DNA of 64,000 nucleotides. Source: Aldehydirespirator sp965203635 (lineage in GTDB: Bacteria > Actinomycetota > Acidimicrobiia > Acidimicrobiales > Aldehydirespiratoraceae). Location of the stretch: the NCBI GenBank assembly GCA_965203635.1, contig OZ241903.1, positions 62,001-126,000 of the forward strand, in the 5' to 3' direction. Positions 8,162 through 17,057 of the stretch are shown piece after piece (positions within the stretch are counted from its first letter, which is position 1; every line of letters begins with the position of its first letter). Both the position numbers and the translations under genes were made by a program. The notes under the pieces were generated by a model, which worked only from the letters and a program-made list of their open reading frames with translations, made no database searches and was not told the DNA's origin.

Positions 8162-10264
8162 ATGGCCCTGCCCGCACTCGGCGACTTCCTGCCGGACACG
8201 CCCGGCGCCGACGAGTTGCTGGACGCCCTCATCGAGTGGTCGGCGCAGTCGGGGCTGGAGCTCTATCCCCACCAGGAGGAGGCGGTACTGCGGCTGCTGG
8301 CCGGCGAGAACGTGGTGCTGTCCACGCCCACAGGATCGGGCAAGTCGCTGGTGGCCCTGGCCGGGGCGTTCGCCATGCTGGCCCAGGGTCGCCGCGCCGT
8401 CTACACCGCCCCGATCAAGGCCCTGGTGAGCGAGAAGTTCTTCGAGCTGACGGCGGCTTTCGGACCGTCGGAGGTCGGCATGGTCACCGGCGACGCCTCG
8501 GTCAACGCCGATGCCCCCGTCATCGCCTGCACGGCGGAGATCCTGGCTCAGCGGGCCCTGAGGGCAGGCTCCGACACCGCGGCCGACCTCGTGGTGATGG
8601 ACGAGTTCCACTACTACGGCGACCGCGATCGGGGCTGGGCCTGGCAGGTTCCTTTGCTGGAGTTGTCGAGGTCCCGGTTCCTGCTCATGTCGGCCACCCT
8701 CGGCGACACGACCGGGCTGCGCCGGGATCTCACCGCCCGCACCGGGCGCGACACCGCCCTGGTGGCCTCGGCCGAGCGCCCGGTCCCCCTCGACGTCGAG
8801 TACCGCGAGACACCGCTGCACGTCTCCATCGAACAGTTGCTCTCCGCGGGCCAGGCGCCCGTCTACATCGTTCACTTCACCCAGAGGGAGGCCACGGCCC
8901 GGGCCCAGAGCCTCACCAGCCTCAACGTGCTCAGCGCCGACGAGAAGGCCGGGGTGAAGGAGGCGGTGGGCGGGTTCCGCTTCGACACGCCCATCGGCAA
9001 GGACCTGCGCCGCTTCGTGCTGGCCGGCATCGGCGTCCATCACGCCGGGATGCTGCCCAAGTACCGGCTGCTGGTGGAGAAGCTGGCCCAGCAGGGCCAC
9101 CTGAAGCTGATCTGCGGCACCGACACGCTCGGGGTGGGGGTGAACGTTCCCATCCGCACCGTGCTGTTCACCCAGCTCTACAAGTACGACGGCCGCCGGA
9201 CCCGGGTGCTGTCGGTGCGCGACTTCCAGCAGATCGCCGGCCGGGCCGGGCGGCGCGGCTTCGACACCGTGGGCAGCGTGTGGGTGCAGGCTCCCGAGCA
9301 CGCGGTGGAGAACAAGCGAGCCGAGATGCGGGCCGCGGGCGACCCCAAGAAGCTCCGCAAGCTGGTCCGCAAGAAGCCTCCGGACAGGGGCTACGCCCAC
9401 TACGACGACAAGACCCTGACCCGGCTGTGGGAGGGCACCCCCGAGACGCTGGAGTCCAGCTTCGACGTCACCCACGCCATGATGCTCAACGTCCTGGACC
9501 GGCCCGGCGACGGCTGCGCGGCAATGAAGCGCCTGCTGGTCGACAACCACGAGCCCCGCACCCGCCAGCGACGGCACATCCGCAAGGCGGTAGGGGTGTT
9601 CCGCTCGCTGATCGACGCCGAGATCGTGGAGGTGCTGCCCGAACCGGATGCGTCGGGCCGCCCCGTGCGGGTCAACATCGACCTTCAGGACGAGTTCCGG
9701 CTCAACCAGCCGCTGGGGCTGTTCGCGGTGGAGGCCGTCTCGGTTCTGGACCCGGAGGCCCCCGACTACCACCTGCAAGTGCTGAGCGTGGCCGAGTCGG
9801 TGCTGGAGGACCCGATGGCGGTGCTGCTGGCCCAGCGGGATGCGGCCCGCGACGAGCTGATGACCCGCATGAAGGAGGAGGGCGTGGAGTACGAGGAGCG
9901 TATGGCCCGGCTGGCCGAGGTGGCCTGGCCGAAGCCGGAGGCCGAATTCATCGAGCCCGCCTTCGACACCTTCGCCCGACATCACCCGTGGGTCGGGCAT
10001 CTGCAGCCCAGCCCCAAGTCGGTGGTGCGCGACATGGTCGAGCACGCCGACACCTTCAACCAGTACGTGAGCCGTTACGGGCTCAAGCGCTCCGAGGGAC
10101 TGGTGCTGCGCTACCTGACCGACTGCTACAAGGCGCTGGTGCAGACCGTGCCGGCGGCCGCGGTCGACGACCGTCTGGCCGAGGTGATCGAGTGGCTGGG
10201 GGAGCTGGTGCGCGAGGTCGACAGCAGCCTGCTGGACGAATGGGAACGCCTGCGGACCGCGTAA
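8162..10264 (+). CDS. Ski2-like DEAD/DEAH-box RNA helicase with DUF3516-type C-terminus
   Basis: A 700-residue superfamily 2 helicase. Motif I is TPTGSGKS (residues 55-62, Lys61), motif II is DEFHYYGD, and motif III is SAT in LLMSATLGD. The second RecA domain shows HHAGMLPKYR and motif VI as QIAGRAGRRG. These are Ski2/Brr2-type signatures. The C-terminal third has no catalytic motif and fits the DUF3516 region of actinobacterial helicases. Likely work is ATP-driven RNA remodelling or decay. The ATG has no clear ribosome binding site. TAGCCT lies nine bases upstream (8147-8152), so the leader may be only a few bases. The gene stands alone between a divergent MFS gene and a convergent SDR. Confidence 0.9.
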   Translation: MALPALGDFLPDTPGADELLDALIEWSAQSGLELYPHQEEAVLRLLAGENVVLSTPTGSGKSLVALAGAFAMLAQGRRAVYTAPIKALVSEKFFELTAAFGPSEVGMVTGDASVNADAPVIACTAEILAQRALRAGSDTAADLVVMDEFHYYGDRDRGWAWQVPLLELSRSRFLLMSATLGDTTGLRRDLTARTGRDTALVASAERPVPLDVEYRETPLHVSIEQLLSAGQAPVYIVHFTQREATARAQSLTSLNVLSADEKAGVKEAVGGFRFDTPIGKDLRRFVLAGIGVHHAGMLPKYRLLVEKLAQQGHLKLICGTDTLGVGVNVPIRTVLFTQLYKYDGRRTRVLSVRDFQQIAGRAGRRGFDTVGSVWVQAPEHAVENKRAEMRAAGDPKKLRKLVRKKPPDRGYAHYDDKTLTRLWEGTPETLESSFDVTHAMMLNVLDRPGDGCAAMKRLLVDNHEPRTRQRRHIRKAVGVFRSLIDAEIVEVLPEPDASGRPVRVNIDLQDEFRLNQPLGLFAVEAVSVLDPEAPDYHLQVLSVAESVLEDPMAVLLAQRDAARDELMTRMKEEGVEYEERMARLAEVAWPKPEAEFIEPAFDTFARHHPWVGHLQPSPKSVVRDMVEHADTFNQYVSRYGLKRSEGLVLRYLTDCYKALVQTVPAAAVDDRLAEVIEWLGELVREVDSSLLDEWERLRTA

Positions 10265-10342
10265 GGCATACCCGCTCTTGTTCGCTGCGACCTGAGGGCC
10301 GCTCGGGCCACGGCCTCGCCCGTATGGGCCGGGTTCGCTCGC

Positions 10343-11203
10343 CTACCGGCTCGGCCTCTGGGGGCGGGCCCGGCCTGACTTGACGTCGTCGCCGTAGGGC
10401 AGGAACGACCCGAAGTCGGGTCCCCGCCGCAGGCTGTGCCCCCCGTCGACGTTGATGGCGGTGCCGGTGATCCAGCGGGACTCGCCCGAGATCAGGAACG
10501 CCACCAGGGCGGCCACGTCGGAGGGCTGCCCGACGCCGCCCAGCGGCGTGTTCTCCACGTAGCTGGAGTACACCGCGGAGTCCCGGGGTATGGCCTCCAT
10601 GATCTCGGTGGCGATGAAGCCGGGCCTGACCGCGTTGAAGCGCACACCCGCCGGTCCGAACTCGTCGGCCGCGTTGCGGATCATCGCCTCGATGCCGGCC
10701 TTCCCCGCGGTGTACGCCCCGAAGTAGGGATGGGTCACGTTCCCGGCCAGCGACGACATGGCCACGAACGACCCGCCCCCGGTTGCGGCCAGACGCTCCA
10801 CCGTGTGCTTGATGGTGAGCATGGTTCCCACCACGTTGAGGGTGAGAACACGCTTGAACTCGTCGGTGTCGAGCAGGTGGTACGGGCCCATTCCCCCGCC
10901 CCCGCCGGCGTTGGCGACCACGCCGTGCAGGTAGCCGTCATCGTCGGCCGCAGCCTGGGATGCCCGAGCCATGTCGTCCTCGGAGGTCACGTCGGCCACC
11001 ACGTAGGACACCGATCCCCCGTCGCCGCTCTCGACGGCAGCCGCGGCCGCCGCGAGCGTCGCCTCGGTCCGCCCGCAGATCGTCACGGTCGCGCCCTCCG
11101 CCGCCAGCCGGGCGGCGCACGCCCGTCCGATGCCGGTGCCGCCTCCGGTGACCAGCACCGACCTGCCATCCAGCCGGCCTGATGCCGGGGTGTCGGCGGT
11201 CAC
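10343..11203 (-). CDS. SDR family oxidoreductase
   Basis: A 286-residue classical short-chain dehydrogenase/reductase. TGGGTGIG is the cofactor loop, NAGG follows strand four, SSLAG holds the catalytic serine, and YTAGK the Tyr/Lys pair. The C-terminus contains the usual INVDGGHSLR. The frame is open far upstream, but GTG at 11203 is the best start because it overlaps the stop of the preceding gene as GTGA. It is the last gene of a three-gene unit (12743 to 10343) in which all genes are coupled by four-base overlaps. Substrate is unknown. Confidence 0.85.
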   Translation of the reverse strand: MTADTPASGRLDGRSVLVTGGGTGIGRACAARLAAEGATVTICGRTEATLAAAAAAVESGDGGSVSYVVADVTSEDDMARASQAAADDDGYLHGVVANAGGGGGMGPYHLLDTDEFKRVLTLNVVGTMLTIKHTVERLAATGGGSFVAMSSLAGNVTHPYFGAYTAGKAGIEAMIRNAADEFGPAGVRFNAVRPGFIATEIMEAIPRDSAVYSSYVENTPLGGVGQPSDVAALVAFLISGESRWITGTAINVDGGHSLRRGPDFGSFLPYGDDVKSGRARPQRPSR

Positions 11204-12015
11204 GAATCGGATGCCGGCGCGCGGCCGGTCGCCCGGCTCACCAGATCGACCAGGCTCGGGCATCCTTCGATCTTCGAGAAGCGTCGATCTACGTAGACGA
11301 GGGTGGCGAAGATCAGGACGAAGGCCGCGAAGAAGTTGACGACCTGACGGGTGACCAGGAACAGGTTGACGCCCGCGCTGTTGTAGAGCCAGATGTCCCA
11401 CACCGCCGAGCCGACTTCGTACACCGTGATGACCCAGGTCACGTTGCGCATGGTGGACACGAAGCCGGGCTCGCGCAGCACCGCCTCGGGCAGCGAGAGG
11501 AACCGGCGGGCCGCCCACACCATGAAGGGCCTGCCCATGAGAATGGTGACCGCCGCGGCCACCCCGACCAGCATCTTTGTTCCGATGCCGATCCCGAAGT
11601 AGACCGCCTCGCTGCTCACCCCGAAGTCCACCAGGTCCCGTTCCACTGCGATGCTCACCGCGGCCCGCACCAGCAGGTAGCCGGTGATGACGGGCAGCCA
11701 GGCACCGATGGGCAGGCCCCGCCGCCGGCGGCTGTAGGCCGCCTTCACCGACCATGCCGTGGCCGCGATCACGGCTACCTCGGTGCCGACCAGGTTGTAG
11801 AACACGAGGAACAGCACCACCGGCATGAGCTGGTCGAGGTTGCTGCGCCAGCCCCACACCGCCTGGCGGGACGTCTTGGCCAGGTCCCGGGGATCTGTGC
11901 CTGGTGCGTCACTGCCCGCCGATGTGGCCGAGCCCGCGAGTGACCCGGCTGAATCAGGCAGAGCGCCGGCCGCGCCAGAGCTGTCGGCCTGGCCGGGATC
12001 GGTGGCGTCGCTCAC
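11200..12015 (-). CDS. Multi-pass membrane protein, VC0807-like
   Basis: A 271-residue protein. A Ser/Ala/Gly/Asp-rich N-terminal tail of about 45 residues is followed by five to six hydrophobic helices, among them LMPVVLFLVFYNLVG and VVNFFAAFVLIFATLVYV. The helix pattern is like the VC0807/septation-A type family of unknown function, a weak match made by eye. The start is GTG at 12015, sharing GTGA with the stop of the MDMPI gene. Coupling to an MDMPI-family enzyme and an SDR suggests a joint role, but no transported or processed compound can be named. Confidence 0.6.
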   Translation of the reverse strand: MSDATDPGQADSSGAAGALPDSAGSLAGSATSAGSDAPGTDPRDLAKTSRQAVWGWRSNLDQLMPVVLFLVFYNLVGTEVAVIAATAWSVKAAYSRRRRGLPIGAWLPVITGYLLVRAAVSIAVERDLVDFGVSSEAVYFGIGIGTKMLVGVAAAVTILMGRPFMVWAARRFLSLPEAVLREPGFVSTMRNVTWVITVYEVGSAVWDIWLYNSAGVNLFLVTRQVVNFFAAFVLIFATLVYVDRRFSKIEGCPSLVDLVSRATGRAPASDS

Positions 12016-12743
12016 GGGGCGAGCGCGGCCCAGGCTCTGGCGACCTGCTCGTCGCCCACCACCGACAATGAGGCGTCGTCGAGCGGCAGCCGGTTCCACA
12101 TGGTCAGGAACAGCGCCCCTCCCGGCCCGCGCACTGCGGCGTCGCCTTTGACGTGGACGCGCTCCATGACGACTTCGTCGCCGTCGGCGTGCACGATCCA
12201 CTCACCCTCGCCGTCGGTGCGGTGCAGGTGCAGGCTGCCCTCCGGAAGGTCCCGGCGCTTGCGCTGCTGGGCGTTGGGCAGCACGAAGTCGAAGAACTCG
12301 TCGACCCCGTCGCGGCCCTGCTCGCCATCGACCGGCCCCGTATCGGACACCGCGTTCTCGGCGTCCCAGCGGTGGACACTGGTCTCGTGCAGCATCCGGC
12401 GGAAGTAGAAGCCGGCGTCGGGCCGGGGCGACCAGTTCCACACCGGCGTGCCGGGGTCGATGCCGGCCAGGGCGTCGACGAGCCGGTCGAGCGCGGCGGC
12501 CGCGAAGTCGACCGCCGAGTCGTCGTCGGGCACCTGGGGCATCTGCTCCCGGGACAGGGGCTCGGTGGCCCGACCGGCGACGTAGCTTCCCACCAGCGCG
12601 TGCACCCATCCCATGTGACCGGCCAGGTCGCGCAGCGTCCAGTCGCCGCAGGTGGGCACGGCTGCCCGGAGGTCAGACCGGGCCACTTCGATCAGGCGCC
12701 GCCCGTCGGTATCGATCTGGTTGACGATTGCCTCGGAGTCCAT
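12012..12743 (-). CDS. Maleylpyruvate isomerase family mycothiol-dependent enzyme
   Basis: A 243-residue protein with an N-terminal DinB-like four-helix domain and a C-terminal MDMPI_C domain. The metal-binding pattern of mycothiol-dependent DinB enzymes is visible: GHMGWVH in the first half, then LHETSVHRWDAE with the Glu and His ligands. Members use mycothiol as a thiol cofactor in isomerisation or conjugation, which itself points to an actinobacterial host. The ATG at 12743 was chosen because the protein then begins right before the first domain helix. It is the first gene of a coupled operon with the membrane protein and SDR below it, divergent from the SDR at 12957. Confidence 0.8.
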   Translation of the reverse strand: MDSEAIVNQIDTDGRRLIEVARSDLRAAVPTCGDWTLRDLAGHMGWVHALVGSYVAGRATEPLSREQMPQVPDDDSAVDFAAAALDRLVDALAGIDPGTPVWNWSPRPDAGFYFRRMLHETSVHRWDAENAVSDTGPVDGEQGRDGVDEFFDFVLPNAQQRKRRDLPEGSLHLHRTDGEGEWIVHADGDEVVMERVHVKGDAAVRGPGGALFLTMWNRLPLDDASLSVVGDEQVARAWAALAP

Positions 12744-12956
12744 GGTCACAGTCTGGCCCTCTGATCGGCCAGTCGCGACACCCGCCGCCGCCAGAGGCCG
12801 AGCGGAAGGCCAAGCTCCACGAATCCTCGCATCGATGAGCGAGGCCGTGGCCCGAGCGGCCCGTGAGCGCAGCGAACAGGAGCGGGAAACACCACGCCAA
12901 GCGCTGGCACCACTGGTGGTCACCAATCCGCGCTGTTCGTAAGGCAGGATAAGCGG
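12744..12956. other. Divergent intergenic region with a small palindrome
   Basis: These 213 bases separate the MDMPI operon from the SDR at 12957. They include a near-perfect palindrome CACCACTGGTG around 12910 and the SDR ribosome binding site AGGA about seven bases before its ATG. No gene, terminator or repeat was recognised. Confidence 0.4.
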
Positions 12957-13754
12957 ATGGGCATCTACGCAATCAGTGGCTCGGCATCGGGTATGGGGGC
13001 GGCCACCCGGTCCCGGCTGGAGGCCGCGGGCCACCGGGTGATCGGCATCGACCTGCGCAACGCAGAGGTGTGCGCCGACCTGGGAACGGCCGAGGGACGG
13101 GCTGAGGCGGTCGACGCCGTTGTCGACGCGGCCGGTGGAGTCCTCGACGGCGCGGTCTCGGCTGCGGGCCTCGGCCCGCCGACGGCGGGTGAGCTCATCG
13201 CCCGGGTCAACTATTTCGGGTCGGTGGCGCTGCTGGAGGGGCTGCGGCCCGCCCTGTCCGCTTCGGGCTCGGCCCAGGTTGTGCAGTTCGGGTCCAACTC
13301 GTCGACCACCACGCCGAACCTGCCCGACGAGTTGTTGGCCGCTTACGTCGAGGGTCGTGAGGAGGACGCGGTGGCCATTGTGGGCGAAGCCGATCCGGTG
13401 TTCGCTCCGGCCGTGGCCTACGCGGGCGCGAAGCTGGCCGTCACCCGCTGGTGCCGGCGTGCCGCGGTCACCGAGCCGTGGGTGGGTGAGGGCATCCGGC
13501 TCAACGTGATCGCGCCCGGTCCGGTCGACACGCCGCTGCTGCGCCAGGGCCAGGCCGACGAGGTGTACGGCCCGCTCATGGAGTCCTTCCCGGTGCCGGT
13601 TCCCGAGACGCCGGATGCCGACGCTCTGGCTCAGTGGGTGGAGTTCCTGCTGTCACCGGTGGCGGGATTCGCCTGCGGATCCGTGTTCTACGTCGACGGC
13701 GGCACCGACGCCCTCATCCGCGGCGACGACTGGCCCCGCTCCTTCACCGTGTGA
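12957..13754 (+). CDS. 3-alpha-hydroxysteroid dehydrogenase/carbonyl reductase-like SDR
   Basis: A 265-residue SDR that closely follows the pattern of Comamonas 3-alpha-hydroxysteroid dehydrogenase: it begins almost directly with the cofactor strand (YAISGSASGMG), then AAGHRVIGIDLR, the AEV.ADL.TAEGR segment, VNYFG, and YAGAK as the catalytic Tyr/Lys. The C-terminus keeps VDGG near its end. Such enzymes oxidise 3-hydroxysteroids or reduce carbonyls with NAD(P). The long segment between the serine region and the tyrosine also fits. Together with ipdAB and ipdF it supports steroid metabolism in this organism. AGGA lies seven bases before the ATG. Confidence 0.85.
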   Translation: MGIYAISGSASGMGAATRSRLEAAGHRVIGIDLRNAEVCADLGTAEGRAEAVDAVVDAAGGVLDGAVSAAGLGPPTAGELIARVNYFGSVALLEGLRPALSASGSAQVVQFGSNSSTTTPNLPDELLAAYVEGREEDAVAIVGEADPVFAPAVAYAGAKLAVTRWCRRAAVTEPWVGEGIRLNVIAPGPVDTPLLRQGQADEVYGPLMESFPVPVPETPDADALAQWVEFLLSPVAGFACGSVFYVDGGTDALIRGDDWPRSFTV

Positions 13755-13764
13755 TCGCCTGCGG

Positions 13765-14064
13765 TCAGGTCAATGCCCGCAGTCCTGCCGTCACGCCCAT
13801 GGCCACCAGGATGACCACCACCATGGATGCCTTCCGCCAGGCCGCCAATGCCGCCGCCACGACTCCGACGATCCTGGCGTCCAGTACCAGTTCGCCGGCC
13901 CTCTCCCACGTCATCAGCGCGACGAGCGCCGAGAACAGGGTGACCGGCAGCAGCGACACCAGTGGCCCCAGCCGCTGCTCGACGAGCCTTCCGGGCGTGG
14001 TGACGCCCAGGACTCTGATGCCATAGACGCCCGCGGCCAGCGTCACCAGCATCGGCCAACTCAC
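13765..14064 (-). CDS. azlD: AzlD-type branched-chain amino acid exporter small subunit
   Basis: A 99-residue protein with three to four hydrophobic helices, matching AzlD in size and pattern. AzlD works with AzlC to export branched-chain amino acids and analogues. GTG at 14064 overlaps the azlC stop as GTGA, the usual coupling for the pair. The frame is open upstream in a frame antisense-like to azlC, so the short form was chosen. The gene ends ten bases from the convergent SDR. Confidence 0.8.
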   Translation of the reverse strand: MSWPMLVTLAAGVYGIRVLGVTTPGRLVEQRLGPLVSLLPVTLFSALVALMTWERAGELVLDARIVGVVAAALAAWRKASMVVVILVAMGVTAGLRALT

Positions 14065-14780
14065 CGGGCTGCTCCCCGTTCCGGCTCGCAGTCTCCCCCA
14101 CCGGCCGAACGCCGCTCCCGTCGACCCCGGACGAGCGCCGCGGGGACGAGGGCCACCACCGACAGCAGTATCGGAACGCCGGGTGCGGTCAACGGAACCG
14201 CGGTCAACGCCACCGCCGCCGCCACCAGAGCCGCGACCCGGCCCTCCGGTGTCCTCAGGTGAGGAGCCACAAGAGCAACGAATATCGCCGGCAGCGCTGC
14301 GTCGAACCCCCATGTCTCGGAGTTGCCCATGACCCCGCCGAGCGCGGTTCCGGCCACCGACCCCGCTATCCAGCACAGCCAGAGGGTGATACCGGTGAAC
14401 CAGAAGGCCCCCGAGCCGTCTCGACGGTTGGTCTGCGCCACAGCCATGGCGGTGCTCTGATCGATCACGAACTGGGCTGCAACCAGCCGTCCCAGCCGCG
14501 ACGAAGGCAGGAATCGCCGCACCACGGGTCCGTACAGCGCGTAGCGGGCAACCAGCAGCAGGGCCGAGCCGACGGCCGCGACCTCGGTTCCGCCGCTGTC
14601 GATCACCCCCACCACCACGAACTGTGCCGCCCCGGCGCAGGCCAGCGCCGACATCACGACAATCTGAGCCAGGTCGAACCCAGCCGCGTCCGCGAACACG
14701 CCGAAAGTCACGCCGATCACCCCGACCGCGAGGCTCATCGTCAGACCGTCGCGCCAGTAGGGCCGCAGCCGGGACCACAT
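14061..14780 (-). CDS. azlC: AzlC family branched-chain amino acid exporter
   Basis: A 239-residue integral membrane protein. The N-terminal WRDGLTMSLAVGVIGVTFG and the AGAAQFVVVG motif in the second helix pair are typical of AzlC permeases (LIV-E family). About six helices are visible, and the C-terminus ends in a basic/Gly-rich tail. Start ATG is at 14780, eight bases after the stop of the phosphatase gene. Coupled to azlD below, so the two probably form one exporter. Confidence 0.85.
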   Translation of the reverse strand: MWSRLRPYWRDGLTMSLAVGVIGVTFGVFADAAGFDLAQIVVMSALACAGAAQFVVVGVIDSGGTEVAAVGSALLLVARYALYGPVVRRFLPSSRLGRLVAAQFVIDQSTAMAVAQTNRRDGSGAFWFTGITLWLCWIAGSVAGTALGGVMGNSETWGFDAALPAIFVALVAPHLRTPEGRVAALVAAAVALTAVPLTAPGVPILLSVVALVPAALVRGRRERRSAGGGDCEPERGAAR

Positions 14781-14788
14781 GTCTTCGA

Positions 14789-15331
14789 TCAGACCAGGCG
14801 TCGATGCAGTTCGGCCACTAGCAGGCGCAGCTCGTCGGAGCAGCGGTCGAAGTCGTCCTGCTCCCCGGCACCGGGATCGACGATCTCCTCCCATGGCTCC
14901 GGCTCCAGCGTGTCCAGCTCGAGAGCCCCTACCCTCCGGCCGAGGTCGCCAGCGCTGGCCCCGCCCTGAGGTGGGCCCAAGTCCCGGGCCAGCCGGCGTA
15001 AGGACCCCGTAATCCTGGCTGCGGTGGGCAGGTTACGGCGGACCCAGCGAAGGTGCAGTGGCTCCATCACAACGACCAGGTCGGCGTCAGCCGCATCCTC
15101 ACTGCGGAACTGCCGCGACCGGTGGGCGTGGTCGACAAGCCCGTGGCGGGCCAGCGCCGACCGGGTGCGGGTCCCGATGGGATGGCCCTCCAGCGTGAGG
15201 ATGCCCGCGCTGCGGACGTCGATTTGGGCATCGGGGTCCAGGTGCCGCAGCATGGCCGCGGCCATGGGCGACCGGGCCGCGTTGCCGGTGCACACCATGT
15301 ACACCACCGGCCGCTCCCCCATCGTCCTCAC
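14789..15331 (-). CDS. Low molecular weight protein-tyrosine-phosphatase
   Basis: A 180-residue cytoplasmic phosphatase. The active-site loop CTGNAARSP gives Cys14 to Arg20 (Cys-x5-Arg-Ser) right at the N-terminus. The general acid Asp is probably in VDPGAGEQD near residue 150, as in the family's DP motif. Arsenate reductases of the same fold cannot be fully excluded. GTG at 15331 was preferred over ATG at 15322 because GGGAG sits five bases before it. It leads the phosphatase-azlC-azlD group on the minus strand. Confidence 0.8.
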   Translation of the reverse strand: MRTMGERPVVYMVCTGNAARSPMAAAMLRHLDPDAQIDVRSAGILTLEGHPIGTRTRSALARHGLVDHAHRSRQFRSEDAADADLVVVMEPLHLRWVRRNLPTAARITGSLRRLARDLGPPQGGASAGDLGRRVGALELDTLEPEPWEEIVDPGAGEQDDFDRCSDELRLLVAELHRRLV

Positions 15332-15363
15332 CCGTCTCCCGCCGCCACTATGGCGGCTGAACC

Positions 15364-16143
15364 CTACGAGCGGAACTCGTGCTTGCGGATGCCCTTGGGG
15401 TCGATGACGTCGCGGATGAGGTGGAGCTCCTCGGCGGTGGGGAGCCGGCTGGCCGGAACATCGTCGGGCACGGCGAGCTCGAAGGGCGTGGCCGCCAGCA
15501 CGGCGCCGAGCGACACCCCCGGATGGACCGACCGCAGGCGCATGGTGCGGTCGGGGGTCTCGAAGTCATAGGCGGCTAGTTCGGTGACGACCCTGCGAAT
15601 TTCGTGGAATCGGCCGCTGGCATCGGGCAGCGCGGCCACCCGGTCATAGCCCGGCCCCGACACCACGTCGACGCTCTCGACGAAGGCTCGGGCCTGGTTG
15701 GGGATCCAGTAGCTCGTGGTGTGGTTGATGACGTTGCCGGGCGCGCCTCGCAGCCCGAGGAGCTGGGCCTTGGGCTTCCGGTAGTCGCCGATGGCAGCGA
15801 AGTTCTGGTTGCCGCGCCGGTCGATCTGGCTGGCGCCCATCACCACATGGCGGTGACCAGACCACGCCTGGTCGAAGACGGTTCGGAACGGCAGGTATCC
15901 CTCGACCACGATCCCTTCGCCCGCCGCGCCCGGATGACCAACGGTGGCGCCCAGCGGCAGGGTGCCGACGACCGCGTAGGCGATGGTGTCGGTGAGCATT
16001 AGGTCGGGCTCGAAGCTGGCCCTCGCCAGCCTCCCAGCCGCCACCGGGAACGGACCCATCGGATGGCACAGCAGCTCCCCGTCCCCCCGGAAGGCCTCGG
16101 CCAGGGCAACCAGACAGATCTCGTCGATGGTGGCGTCGCTCAC
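15364..16143 (-). CDS. ipdB: IpdB-like CoA-transferase family beta subunit
   Basis: A 259-residue beta subunit of the class I CoA-transferase fold. In mycobacteria IpdA/IpdB hydrolytically opens the last steroid ring (COCHEA-CoA) during cholesterol degradation rather than moving CoA. Family features here include the GNQNFAAIG loop and the MGASQIDRRGN segment. GTG at 16143 overlaps the ipdA stop as GTGA. It is the second gene of a two-gene unit with ipdA. The assignment rests on the clear IpdA partner. An ordinary ketoacid CoA-transferase beta subunit is the alternative. Confidence 0.8.
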   Translation of the reverse strand: MSDATIDEICLVALAEAFRGDGELLCHPMGPFPVAAGRLARASFEPDLMLTDTIAYAVVGTLPLGATVGHPGAAGEGIVVEGYLPFRTVFDQAWSGHRHVVMGASQIDRRGNQNFAAIGDYRKPKAQLLGLRGAPGNVINHTTSYWIPNQARAFVESVDVVSGPGYDRVAALPDASGRFHEIRRVVTELAAYDFETPDRTMRLRSVHPGVSLGAVLAATPFELAVPDDVPASRLPTAEELHLIRDVIDPKGIRKHEFRS

Positions 16144-17012
16144 GTCACCGCTCCCCCGTCTGTCCGCCCGGCCAGCCGGGCCCGGTAGGCGTCGTGGGAC
16201 GGCAGGTCCAGCCAGCCGGCACGGAACCGGGTCCACGCGTCCGGGTCGCGGGCGGTGGCCGCGTACTCCCGCTGGAACGCTTCGTCGCGGCCGTAGTCGG
16301 GCGGGCACTCGGTGAAGTGGGCACCGCCGGGCGCCTCCACCACCCCGTCGGTGTGTAGGCGCGGGATCTTCAGCGTGTGGACCGGGCCCTCCTTGAGCAG
16401 GTCCTCGGTGGCCACCACCCGCTCGCACGACATGAACGTGCGCTTGGCCGCCATGGCGAACAGGTCGTCGAAGTACAGGTCCGGCCCGAGGAACTGCCCG
16501 TTGCCGGCTGCATCGGCCCGGTTCATATGGACCAGCGACACGTCGATGTCGAAGGCGGGCACCGCCACCAGCTCCGTGCCGTCGCCGTAGGGGCTCGTCA
16601 CCGTCTTGAGATCGGGGTTGTAGGTGAGCATGTCAGATCCAAGGCCCGCCCTGGTGGGGTAGAACGGAACCCGGTGCACGGCCGCCAGCAGCCCCAGGTA
16701 GAAGGCGCCCTCGTCGAACTCCCGGGCCTCCACCGAGCCCGTCTGGCGGGCGATCCGGAAGTGGGGCTCGAGCGGGATGGAGTCGAGCGACACGAAGCCG
16801 TAGGTGATCCTGCGGACCCGGCCGGCAGCGCACAGCAAACCGACGTCCGGTCCGCCGTAGCTCACGACGTGAAGATCCCTCAGATCGCTTCGAAGCATGG
16901 CCCGCACCAGCGACATCGGCTTGCGGCGCGAGCCCCAGCCCCCGATGCCAATGGTCATGCCGCTGCTCAGTTCGGCGACCACCTCATCCTCGGTCATGCG
17001 CTTGTCGGGCAC
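16140..17012 (-). CDS. ipdA: IpdA-like CoA-transferase family alpha subunit
   Basis: A 290-residue alpha subunit that follows mycobacterial IpdA closely: VPDKR at the start, SGMTIGIGGWGSRRKPM, VSYGGPDVGLLCAAG, YGFVSLDS, YFDDLFAMAA and VEAPGGAHFTECPPDYGRDE. With IpdB it forms the heterotetrameric hydrolase that cleaves the steroid ring C-derived intermediate. GTG at 17012 matches the known N-terminus MPDKR, and TACCGT lies six bases upstream as a leaderless -10. A longer open frame upstream reads through the palindromic repeats and is not credible. It is divergent from an SDR across a gap that holds two 45-bp palindromes. Confidence 0.88.
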   Translation of the reverse strand: MPDKRMTEDEVVAELSSGMTIGIGGWGSRRKPMSLVRAMLRSDLRDLHVVSYGGPDVGLLCAAGRVRRITYGFVSLDSIPLEPHFRIARQTGSVEAREFDEGAFYLGLLAAVHRVPFYPTRAGLGSDMLTYNPDLKTVTSPYGDGTELVAVPAFDIDVSLVHMNRADAAGNGQFLGPDLYFDDLFAMAAKRTFMSCERVVATEDLLKEGPVHTLKIPRLHTDGVVEAPGGAHFTECPPDYGRDEAFQREYAATARDPDAWTRFRAGWLDLPSHDAYRARLAGRTDGGAVT

Positions 17013-17024
17013 CGCCCGACGGTA
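17013..17024 (-). promoter_or_regulatory. Leaderless-type promoter of ipdA
   Basis: TACCGT (17024-17019, minus strand) fits TANNNT and is followed by six bases and the GTG start of ipdA. No ribosome binding site is present, which fits a leaderless mRNA. Confidence 0.45.
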
Positions 17025-17057
17025 GAGCGTCCAAGTCGCTAGCGCTACCACCGGACG

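Noticed and set aside
8135..10045. A long minus-strand frame over the helicase
   Set aside because: It is antisense to a gene with all helicase motifs, and its product is His/Gly/Leu-rich without any fold signature.
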